Below, piece after piece: positions 31,270 to 40,534 of a DNA stretch of 64,000 nucleotides; position 1 is the stretch's first letter; each line of letters opens with the position of its first letter. The DNA comes from Glebionis coronaria (lineage: Eukaryota > Streptophyta > Magnoliopsida > Asterales > Asteraceae). A program made the position numbers and the translations under genes. Location of the stretch: the NCBI GenBank assembly GCA_025667525.1, contig CM046878.1, forward strand, positions 401,753,275 through 401,817,274, given 5' to 3'. Below the pieces are notes generated by a model. It searched no databases. It saw only the letters and a program-made list of their open reading frames with translations, and had not been told where the DNA came from.

Positions 31270-31997
31270 ATGGTTCTCACACGCGAGCAAGAACAACTCA
31301 ATGCAGCAGTCCAAACTACAATGCAATCTATGCTTCCTTAACTGAGGAACGGAATCAAGGCTGAGGTGCAGGCTGCCTACAATCAGCAACAACACCCAGT
31401 ACCTCCTCCTCCTCCTCCAGCAACATTGGTCACATGGCTGGAGAGATTCAATAAGCTACGCCCTCGATCCTTCGAGAAAACAGATAGCCCCAGTGAAGCT
31501 GAAAGCTGGTTGGCTCACATTGAGAAGATATTCGATGCAATGGGCTGTGACCCCGTATTTAAGTCGAGGTTGGCCTGTTACCGATTCAAAGGTGATGTGC
31601 TATCATGGTGGAAGGCACTGAAGCAGTGTGAGGGAGGTGATAATTGGGTGGCTGGTTTGACTTGGGCTCAGTTCAGGGATTTGGTGATGGGATAGTTCTT
31701 TCGCAAGGCTGAGCAAGACAAGCTGAAGAGAGAATACCATGGAATCAGACAGAGAACTGGAGAGAACAGCAACGAGTTCATGCAACGCTTTCTTCGTTTG
31801 GCTGGTTTTCTTGGCGCAGCAGCAGGTACTCCCGAAGAGCAAGTATACCACTTCCGGTGGGCTCTTCGTACATTGGTCGCAAACAACTTGGTGTGTGCTA
31901 CGTTTAACACTGTGGTACAAGTGGCCGATGCAGCACGTAAGCTGGAGATGCTGCAAGAAAGAGAAGAGTTCGGGGAAGCAGAGAGACCCGAGAAGAG
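31270..31997 (+). pseudogene. Element C gag, exon 1
   Basis: This is the capsid part of Gag, starting at the ATG at 31270 (MVLTREQEQLNAAVQ). It includes WLERFNKLRPRSFEKTDSP and the gag domain (WLAHIEKIFDAMGC, FKGDVLSWWKALKQ, EFMQRFLRLAGFLGAAAG). Stops at 31339-31341 (TAA, CAA in element D) and 31693-31695 (TAG) break it. It runs into a GT splice donor at 31998. Without splicing, the codons AGG-TAA at the donor end the protein after 243 codons, giving a Gag without zinc knuckle. Confidence 0.9.
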
Positions 31998-32083
31998 GTA
32001 AACATTCGTTATTTCAGCGGTGACCAAACTGTATTCTTTCAGTATATGACAATATAATATCTCTTTAAAACTACATCTTCCAG
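31998..32083 (+). other. Intron 1 of element C gag-pol
   Basis: This 86-bp GT-AG segment (GTAAACATTCG ... CATCTTCCAG) has a pyrimidine-rich 3' end. Removing it joins AG|G (Arg) and keeps the gag frame into a Gln/Asn-rich linker. Element D has an 86-bp GT-AG segment at the same place (49366-49451). Confidence 0.82.
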
Positions 32084-32233
32084 GCAGAAGACTGGGGACC
32101 GGTCTCAGCCGGCAACTCAGCAACAGCCTACTCAGCCCAAGGGAAATGGTCAGACGCATGACCGTTCTGCTACGGATAGGCGTGGCGGTAATGATAATTA
32201 CCGTAACAACGCTGGAAACTCCAACAGCAGCAG
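32084..32233 (+). pseudogene. Element C gag-pol, exon 2
   Basis: These 150 bases encode a basic, Gln/Asn-rich linker (GDRSQPATQQQPTQPKGNGQ, then GGNDNYRNNAGNSNS). Phase matches exon 1 and exon 3 only if the flanking segments are removed. Element D has the same linker around 49222-49365. Confidence 0.78.
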
Positions 32234-32309
32234 GTCCTAATACTTACTCATTTTCTTATGATACATGCAATAGTTCATAATTGTGACACATTAAAGAATC
32301 TTCTACCAG
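32234..32309 (+). other. Intron 2 of element C gag-pol
   Basis: This 76-bp segment runs GTCCTAATAC ... TTCTACCAG. Splicing rebuilds an Arg codon and keeps the frame. The counterpart in element D is 77 bp (49145-49221) and also starts GTCC after the AACAGCAGCAG exon end. Confidence 0.78.
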
Positions 32310-32374
32310 GAATCATGGTAACGGGATGGACCAGAACCAAAGAGGTTCACAGCCTAACCGTCTAGCTATCACTG
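32310..32374 (+). pseudogene. Element C gag-pol, exon 3
   Basis: The 65-base exon encodes NHGNGMDQNQRGSQPNRLAI, which parallels element D's RDQDRRGSQPNRSTSS. The QPNR block at both ends of the comparison fixes the exon in both elements. Confidence 0.75.
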
Positions 32375-32449
32375 GTACTCCATCTTACGAATTTTTCCGC
32401 ATTGTCCTTTATACCTATTGGCATGTCTCATGTATACTGTTCATATCAG
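32375..32449 (+). other. Intron 3 of element C gag-pol
   Basis: This 75-bp segment runs GTACTCCATC ... TTCATATCAG. Splicing joins G|AC and leads into the zinc-knuckle exon. Element D has a 73-bp GT-AG segment at the same place (49008-49080). Confidence 0.8.
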
Positions 32450-33180
32450 ACTCTTAGCCAGAAAGGACACCCGTTGGAGGATATAATCATCCTCTTTGCA
32501 CTACCTGCAACCGTAGGTACCCAAGGCCATGTCGCCGCGACAGCGACGCATGCTACAAGTGTGCCCTCCCTGGCCATCGCATGAAGGACTGTCGCAAAGG
32601 CGAGATGGAGGGCACATCTGGACATACTTATACCAAGCCGCTTCCTACTAGTCGACGCGTTTACACGACTTCTCGCGATCAAGCCAACAAGTCTACAGGT
32701 ACCATCATTGGAATCTTGTATATGTGTGGTCAAGCTGCATGTGTTCTATTTGACACGGGTGCTACTCATTCGGTCATTTCTACTACTTATGCTAAGAGTG
32801 TTAGGATGTCCCCTATGCCATTATAGAATGTACTGAACATTTCCACGCCTTTAAGAGACTCTATACGCATAACCCATGTGTACAAGAGCCTTGTCCTAGA
32901 GTTTGATGACAAGATTCGTCCTGTTAACGCACTTCCGCTGGACATGAATGATTTTGACATGATATTGGGCATGGAATGGCTATCCAAGCATCATGCTACC
33001 ATAGACTGGCATTCATATCGAGTCATCTCTGGTGATTTTAATGCACCAGAGTACATTCACAACGGGTTCGTAACCGGAAGGTCTGTACAAATCATATCAA
33101 CCCTGCAAGCACATGCATTACTTTCACATGGTTGCGAGGGTTATCTAGCTATTGTTTATGACACGGATGCTGAATCTCCA
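32450..33180 (+). pseudogene. Element C zinc knuckle and protease
   Basis: Exon 4 begins with a premature TAG at 32455-32457, then a zinc knuckle CYKCALPGHRMKDC (CX2CX4HX4C, intact, about 32550-32590). The aspartic protease follows with VLFDTGATHSVIS (about 32745) and later [17 protein letters not shown]. The DTGA active site is intact. A TAG at 32824-32826 interrupts it, where element D has GAG. From 32827 the frame stays open to 34713. Confidence 0.92.
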
Positions 33181-34716
33181 TTAATTCAGAATCAGCGGAT
33201 AGTGTCAGAATTTCCAGATGTATTTCCAGAAGAACTTCCGGGTATACCACCTGCACGTGAAGTAGAATTCCATATCAAGCTCATCCCAGGAGCTGAGCCA
33301 ATTTCCAAGGCTCCTTATCGCATGGCTCCTATAGAGCTGAAGGAACTAAAGGATAAATTGCAAGAAATCCTGGAACGAGGCTTCATTCGATCGAGCGCAT
33401 CTCCATGGGGCGCACCGGTCTTATTCGTGAAGAAGAAGGACGGCAGTATGCGTCTTTGCATAGATTATCGCGAGCTCAACAAGATCACCATCAGGAATAG
33501 GTATCCTCTACCACGCATTGGCGATCTGTTTGACCAACTCCAAGGGGAGAAACATTTCTCCAAGATTGATATGAGGTTGGGCTATCATCAGCTACGGGTT
33601 AAAGAGCAGGACATTGCCAAAACTACTTTCCGTACACGCTATGGCCACTACGAATTTGTAGTCATGTCATTTGGCCTTACCAATGCTCAAGTAGTGTTCA
33701 CGGATTTGATGAACATAATCTTCTATGAATTTCTGGACAAGTTCGTCATTGTCTTCATTGACGACATCTTGATATTCTCTAAGTCCAAGGAGGAACACGA
33801 AGACCATCTTCGTACAGTGTTACGTATTCTTCGTCAGAAGCATCTGTATGATAAATTCTCCAAGTGTGAGTTCTGGTTAGATTATGTGACATTATTAGGT
33901 CACATTGTATCAGCAGAAGGAATCACTATGGATCCATCAAAGGTTGAGGCTATTACCAAGTGGCCAAGACCGACATCAGCAACTGAGGTTCGTAGTTTCC
34001 TAGGCTTAGATGGGTACTACCGTAGGTTCGTGGAGAACTTTTCCCGTTTAGCACTACCATTGACCAAACTAATGCGGAAAGGGGAGAAATTCGTCTGGAC
34101 TGTAGAAAGAGAGAAGAGCTTTGAAGACCTAAAGCAGAAGTTAGTATATGCACTGATTCTTACTCTCCCATCTGGTACAGGTGGATTTCAAATCTACAGT
34201 GATGCATCGGGGAAGGGACTTGACTGTTTTCTCATGCAACACGGGAAAGTAATCGCGTACGCTTCACGACAGCTTAAGCCTTATGAGGAAAATTACCCTA
34301 CGCATGACTTGGAACTTGCAGCAGTCGTGTTTGCATTGAAGATATGGAGCCACTACTTGTACGGAGAATCATGTGACATTTTCACGGACCACAAGAGCTT
34401 GAAGTACATCTTCACTCAACGTGAATTGAACATGAGACAGGGGAGATGGTTAGAGCTGTTGAAGGATTATGACATTAATTTGCAGTATCATCCTGGCAAG
34501 GCGAATGTAGTGGCAGATGCACTTAGCAGGAAGTCCATAATGATAAACGACATTAAAATTGAGGAGGAAATTATAAGAGACTTGGAGCGACTAGACATTG
34601 AGATCATGGTACATGGACAGCATGGTTACTGGGCTAATCTTAGAGTGGAACCCGAGTTACTCTCTAGGATCAAGGAAGCTCAGAAAGATGATGGTGAAAT
34701 CTGGGCGATAATTTAG
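33181..34716 (+). pseudogene. Element C reverse transcriptase and RNase H
   Basis: The frame is open for over 1.8 kb up to the TAG at 34714-34716 (CAG in element D). Reverse transcriptase motifs: [61 protein letters not shown] and the catalytic [12 protein letters not shown] (about 33750). RNase H motifs: [13 protein letters not shown] (Asp, about 34200), [19 protein letters not shown] and [11 protein letters not shown], then [15 protein letters not shown]. Catalytic residues appear intact. DMRLGYHQ where DLRSGYHQ is usual is a minor change. Confidence 0.94.
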
Positions 34717-36060
34717 AATTTGGAGAAGCAGACAGAATTTCGAGTAGACGCAGACAGTATCTTATGGCAGGGCACGAGACTTTGTGTTCCTGATGATCAA
34801 GAACTCCAGGAAGCATTGTTAGCTGAGGCTCATATCTCCCCATTCTCTATTCATCCTGGTTCGACCAAGATGTACCATGACATCAAGCAATACTTTTGGT
34901 GGAGTGGTATGAAATAGGATGTTGCGACTTACGTCTCCAAATGTCTTACCTGCCAGCAGGTTAAGAACGAGCATCAGTGATCTGGCGGTCTTCTACAACC
35001 GTTAGATATTCTAGAGTGGAAGTGGGACAAGATCACCATGGATTTTGTTACTGGTCTTCCGTAGACAAAGAGGAAGCACGATGTGATTTGGGTTATCGTT
35101 GATCGACTTACTAAGTCAACTCATTTCTTACCGATCCACAAGGAAGATTTGGTCAGTAAACTCGCCGATACTTACAAGAAGGAGATCATGAGACTACATG
35201 GTGCTCCATCCAGCATCGTCTCAGACTGAGATCCTCGTTTCACTTCGCGATTTTGGAGGAGTCTGCAGAAGGCTTGGGGTACAAAACTTAAGCTTAGCAC
35301 GACTTTTCATCCTCAAACAGACGGGCAATCGGAGCGAACGATTCAGACATTAGAAGACATGTTGAGGTCATGTGCATTGGAATGGACGGGAGATTGGGAC
35401 GATTACATCTGTTTGGTAGAGTTTGCATACAACAACAGTTGGCACGCAAGTATTAAGTGTGCTTCATTCGAGATGTTGTATGGCAGGAAGTGTCGCGCCC
35501 CAATCTCCAGGGATCAGGTTGGTGAGCGAACACTTAAGGGACCAGAAATGATAGAGTTAACCAACGAGAAGGTCGCAGTAGCTAAGCAGAAATTGCAAGA
35601 AGCACGGTCACGTCAGAAGAGTTATGCTGACAAGCAATGTAGGGACTTACACTTTAACGTAAGAGATCACGTTTTCCTTAAGGTATCGCCGGAACGTGGT
35701 GTTAGACGTTTTGGAATCAAAGGGAAGCTCAGTCCTCGATTCATCGGATCGTTTGATGTCATTGAGCGAGTCGGTGAAGTATCTTATTTTTTAGCGTTAC
35801 CTCCGCAGCTTTCTCATGTTCACGATGTTTTCCATGTGTCCTTACTTAGAGGGTACAAGTATCATCCCCTTCACATGGTTCAGTATCCACTAGAACAGAT
35901 TCGTGAGGATCTTACTTTCATAAAGGAACCCGAACGAGTTCTTGACAGACAAGAACGAGTCATGAGGAGGAAGACGATTCCATTCGTCAAAATCCTTTGG
36001 AGGGATCATACCGAGCGGGAAGCCACTTGGGAAGCAGAGGAGTCTATCCGGGCTTCTTAG
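34717..36060 (+). pseudogene. Element C integrase with chromodomain-like tail
   Basis: It is in the same frame as reverse transcriptase, with stops at 34915-34917, 34978-34980, 35062-35064 and 35227-35229. The zinc domain (AEAHISPFSIHPGSTKM, KCLTCQQVK), the catalytic core ([32 protein letters not shown]) and [19 protein letters not shown] are visible. The end [20 protein letters not shown] is a chromovirus chromodomain-like C-terminus. The open 35359-36060 stretch is the longest intact piece. Most stops look like C-to-T changes of CAG or CGA codons. Confidence 0.93.
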
Positions 36061-36140
36061 CCACATTTCATATTTTAAATTCGGGTATGTCCTTCTTTTT
36101 AAGTTTATGTTATCTATAATTTGGGGACGAATTATTCTTT
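36061..36140 (+). other. Element C 3' untranslated stretch
   Basis: A short AT-rich spacer between the pol end and the polypurine tract. It ends TTGGGGACGAATTATTC, and D has the related CGAATTG/GAGGACG context at its end. Confidence 0.55.
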
Positions 36141-36154
36141 TTAGGGGGAAGAGT
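36141..36154 (+). promoter_or_regulatory. Element C polypurine tract
   Basis: TTAGGGGGAAGAGT is directly followed by the 3' LTR start TGTAAAACCC, the usual plus-strand primer arrangement. Element D has the matching tract TAGAGGGGAAGAGT. Confidence 0.9.
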
Positions 36155-39100
36155 TGTAAAACCCGCATACTTTTACCATGAACAGTATATATATAATCGT
36201 ATGTACATGATTAAAACCTTCTTTATATAACATGTTTACGCTTCACGAATGTTAATTACAAGTATTACGTACGTGTTATTACACGGTAAGTATTTAAGCA
36301 TATTAATACTCGATAATTATTATCAACAATAATTATAATCACGAACACGAAATCATGGACGTAGATAATCATGAACCTATTATTATGTATTTACGTAATT
36401 AGTATTACGATTATGTACAAGTATATATATATATATATAATAACAGGAGCATTAAATAACAATGTCACGTAAATACGAACACTAGAACACGTAATATTTT
36501 AGAACACGATTAAGTTATGGGTTTTCCCTTTGGGGGCCCTACAAGCCGCGGCAAGACAAGAAGGAGGGGGCCCAGCCCATGTTAAATTTTACCAAAATAC
36601 ATATTAAGTAAATATGCATTCCCTGTAGAATTTTCATAGAAATAAAAACCCTAAATCTCTCCTCCTCTCTCCCTTGGCCGACAGCTACCACAAGAAACAA
36701 GGGGTGTTCATTGAATTTTTATTTAACAAATCACTTGTACGTGTTCATGTGTTCATTCCTCATTGATTCCACGTGTTTTGGTAATCCGAAAACCTTTATT
36801 ATTATTTTTTTTAAAATTTATGCATGAATGATCATGGGGATTAAATAAAAAAGGTTAAAAACATGTTAATAATCACGGGGGTAAATTAATTTGGTTTGTT
36901 TTCGAGTTTGGTGTTCGGCCGCCACACAAACTGAGAGTCTCACGACTCTCGGTGGCGTTTGGATCACACCACCACACGAGACTATGTCTCGATGGTGTTG
37001 GTGTTCGGTCGGTAGCAAGGGCAAGGCACCCCGACGTGAGTCGGGGGTGTCCTTGTGTACGGTTTGTCTCGGCAGCCACAGCCCCACCACCGGCAACTGC
37101 CGGTGGCTATTTTTGGTAAGCAGGGGGAACCCACCGCAGGCAGAAGGGGGACCACTGGTTGCTGCCAGTGGGAACCTTGGTGGTCAACGGATGGGCCGAG
37201 CAAGGGCAAGACTACCGGCTTAAGCCGGTGGCAGCGAACCGAAGGCAGGGTCAACCGGCTTAGGCCGGCTTGCCACCGTTTCGGTAAGGGTGATTTGTTT
37301 GGTCCGGTTCAAGGGTAAAAGACGGTCCGGTTCACGACATGATTAGATTTAAAACACATGTTGGGTTCACGACTTAATTTGACAAGCTTTATAATTTTCA
37401 CAAGTTAATTATTTACAAGATTAATTAAATTAATTTAACATGTTATATAATTAATTTAATTAGGACATGACTTAGTTAATGTTATTATTAGTGATAATAC
37501 ATGGCTTTAACCTAAGTATTTTAGTATTTAAATTAGACTAAAGTAATTAATTAATTATTAAAACATAACATGTAATTAGTTAATTTTCATGACTTAAGTT
37601 ATATTAATAATAAATATTAATACATGTTTTAACCTAAGTATTATTTACACTTTAATTTAATTAAATCATGCTCTATTCAATTAAATCTTATAACATATAG
37701 TTTATTTAATTTACATGTATTAATTAATAAACTATACTATTAATCACATGACTTAGAATACTAATCAGTAAACTTTAAGCTTATTAATCCAGCTTATTTT
37801 TAAATATGGAAACTTTCTATTTTTAGAAACTTCTCTATTTTAAGCAGCTAATCTATTTATGGAAACTTTCTACTTTTAGAAACTTATTTATTTTAGGCAG
37901 CTATTCTATTTTTGGAAACTTTCTATTTTTTGAAACTTTCTATCTTAGGAAACCAGCTATTTTTGGAAAGTTACTTATTATGACACAACAAGTATAATAA
38001 TACTATAAATACAAGTAATATTTAATCAGAAAATCCAGAATACATGATAAACACAGCATAACGATAAAGTCAGTAAAACAAGACATGAACATATAAAACA
38101 AGCTAAAACATGATATATAACCAGTTACGTACTCAGTAATCAGAATACTTATACACGTATATTATCTATGTAGCATTAGTGAGATCGAAGTAGGACTCTT
38201 TTCCATTCGTCTTCTTCGTTCACTGGACATAAGGTATGGATTCTCCGTCCTTTCAGTATGGACATTCTTTCCTTATTAGGATTCCCCGTATGCAGCCAAC
38301 TGTTTTCAGAGTATATGTTTTATGTGTTTTGATTTGCTTATGTTTAATTAGATGCCTAAGCCATATACATGCCTGACCAGTTTCACCTAGTTATGGAGGT
38401 ACCATAACCATAACACTAGAGGCACAAGTATTATGACTTCACCACAGCAGAGTGATAGCTCGTGGCGTCCCTTTCATCTTTTGGCCATATCATTATGTTA
38501 TCCTGTGGGGCGTATGGGTGCATCCTAGGTTACATGTTTTTACAGATTATATTGGTGAATGTGGTGTGTGCCTTGCATCCTTCACAAGGAGCTGATCCCT
38601 CCTACCCAAACTTATATTAATTAGAGGCAGCCCCTCTAATTTCATGACGAGGTCACCCCTCCAAGTATTCATGCATGTTGATATTTCATGACCTATATTG
38701 GCTAATGGTAAACATGTTAAACAATTTTATAAGATAAACATAAGGCTTTTCAAACTATAAAACCAGTTTAACTAAGTTACGTCAGGTTTTCTAGGACTTA
38801 ACCAATTCCGCTGCTATATGTTGTATATGCTTATGTTATTCATTCTATGCTTGTATATCCGTGCACTGAGCGTTATGCTCAGCCGTTTTCCTTTCATGTT
38901 CCCAAAACGGCAGGTACTCAGGGACGCTCGTAGACTTGAAGCGTACGTGCATATGGATTGGAAGCTTTCTAGCCTTCATTACTTTATGCTTATAACATAC
39001 TTTTGCTACTTATTTCTATGGACATTGTTTAGTCCTTTTCATTTACAGTACTTATGTTTGTATGTGATGAACTTTACTTTGGGGTACCGATGTTTGTTTC

Positions 39101-39208
39101 CGGTATTTCCTTTATGGTCATGTAATGTTTAAGACATTTATCCTTGTATGCTTTGATGACGCGCCATAATTACGCGTGACATTCCATTTATCAAAATGGG
39201 GTGTTATA
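36155..39208 (+). repeat. Element C 3' LTR
   Basis: The 3054-bp LTR closely matches 27822-30837, including the stem-loop island (36930-37275). An (AT)n run near 36422-36438 is longer than in the 5' LTR. The outer end reads GGTGTTATA where the 5' LTR has GGTGTTACA, followed by the duplication GATAA. Confidence 0.94.
36930..37275 (+). repeat. GC-rich stem-loop island, element C 3' LTR
   Basis: This is a copy of the 28590-28935 island with altered but still paired stems. CCACCGGC-AACT-GCCGGTGG at 37087-37106 is fully Watson-Crick here. CCACTGGT-TGCT-GCCAGTGG at 37152-37171 contains a T-G pair, and CTACCGGCTTAAGCCGGTGG at 37212-37231 has one mismatch. The first hairpin (GAGAGT...ACTCTC) is complete here but mismatched in the 5' LTR. 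Confidence 0.8.
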
Positions 39209-39219
39209 GATAAACTAGT

Positions 39220-40236
39220 CTACTGAGAACTGCTAGAGGGTCCATTATCCTTCTTCTTCTTTGGTATCTTCCTTGGACGATCACAAGACTAATCATCATA
39301 AGTTGGGCGCCTAGGAATCACTCCTCTCTCAACCATCTCAGCATAAAACCTACTGTTCCAACCAACAGACACCTGTAACTCTCTTTCCGCCTTCTCGCGC
39401 ATTGCGCGAGCCACATTCAACTGAAACTCCATCGAGTTCACCTTTTTCTTTAGCTCCGCATATTCACCACTTTCCAACACAGACAATATCCTAAACGCTT
39501 CATTCATACTACGCTCCACATCACTCAAACCCAAATCAAGCAACTCTCGCTCTTTCTCACCAATCTTTGTTTTTGACTCCAATAAAGCAACCTGAGTCTT
39601 AAAAACACCTAAACCAATCTCTTTCATATTACCCTGGACTCGGAAAGCATCTAAATCACGTCTTAAGGCCCAAGGTGCAAGTCCATCAATATGAGTCGCC
39701 TCTCAAACCCTCGACGACTCTCATATCACATGTACACTCCTCTGAAAGTCATCCCTATCAATCGGCCTTCGGGTAGTAGTCCTATTAGTGCCATCAGGTG
39801 CATCATCATCCTCATCATCCTCTGACTCAGACTCAGACGATTCATCATTAGGTAACTTAGAATCAGAATCAGACCACTCAACTGGAAGGGGTAAAATCTC
39901 ACCATCCTCTACATCATAAGGAAAAATAAGCTCCGCCTCATCATCATCAATCTCAACATCTATATCTACCTCCTCCTCGACATCCTCATTACCTACATCA
40001 TCTATATCAAACTCATCATCTTCCTCGACACCAACATTACCTTCCTCTACTATATCAACCTGTGGGGCAATCTGATCTCCTAGTCCTATTTGGGGCTCAG
40101 GATCCTCGAATGGTTCCTCCTCTTCTTCCTCCATATCTTCTTCTACATTATAATCCACTAAGTCTAGGTAAGGGTTATCATCTAGGTTAGGTTCAGGAAT
40201 AGCGGGGTTCTCTACGGGAATGTTAGGATCTGCCAT
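39220..40236 (-). pseudogene. Element E accessory ORF between primer site and gag
   Basis: The frame has 338 codons from the ATG at 40236 (MADPNIPVENPAIPEPNLDD) and three in-frame stops: 39721-39723, 39703-39705 and 39289-39291. Residues about 1-150 are extremely acidic (Asp/Glu runs such as EEDMEEEEEEPFEDPEP). Residues about 210-300 look like a coiled coil (KIGEKERELLDLGLSDVER). The C-terminus is basic and resembles a nuclear localisation signal (RPRKIPKKKK). It lies after the primer site and before gag, where gypsy elements normally have only a leader. I do not recognise a characterised function. A nuclear chromatin- or RNA-binding role is a guess from composition only. Confidence 0.8.
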
Positions 40237-40519
40237 GACAAATCTGCATTATATAATATATCTCGTATTAGCATAAAGATAATTATTAAACAGTTATATA
40301 CTGAAATCACGATATATATAATTTAGATTATATACCAAAATATATATCTTCTCAATAAGGCTTGTTGGTAACATCGGAGATCTTCGGCACCGTTATAATC
40401 AAAAGATTTTTAAACATTTTACACAAAATATTTATTTAAAAATATTTATAGTTAAAAGATTTTTGAAGTGTTTTATTCAAAACCTTGGTTTTAAAAATCT
40501 TTCGTTCTCTATAACGAGA
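40237..40519 (-). other. Element E 5' leader
   Basis: This AT-rich leader separates the primer site from the accessory ORF. No other feature is seen in it. Confidence 0.6.
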
Positions 40520-40532
40520 GCTCTGGTACCAA
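40520..40532 (-). promoter_or_regulatory. Element E primer-binding site (Met type)
   Basis: The minus-strand TTGGTACCAGAGC lies close to the 5' LTR end GAGTGTTACA and differs by one core base from the initiator-Met primer site TGGTATCAGAGC. It shows that the right-hand LTR is the 5' one. Confidence 0.8.
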
Positions 40533-40534
40533 AC

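Larger units (their letters stand above)
27822..39208 (+). mobile_element. Gypsy element C (chromovirus-type), full length
   Basis: This plus-strand element is 11.4 kb with perfect duplications GATAA (27817-27821 and 39209-39213). It has the 5' LTR (27822-30837), a Met primer site (30842-30854), a leader with paired hairpins, gag with three introns, protease, reverse transcriptase, RNase H, integrase with a chromodomain-like end, a polypurine tract and the 3' LTR (36155-39208). The coding region is in one frame after splicing, with about nine premature stops and no frameshift. It is the innermost and therefore the youngest insertion of the nest. Confidence 0.95.
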
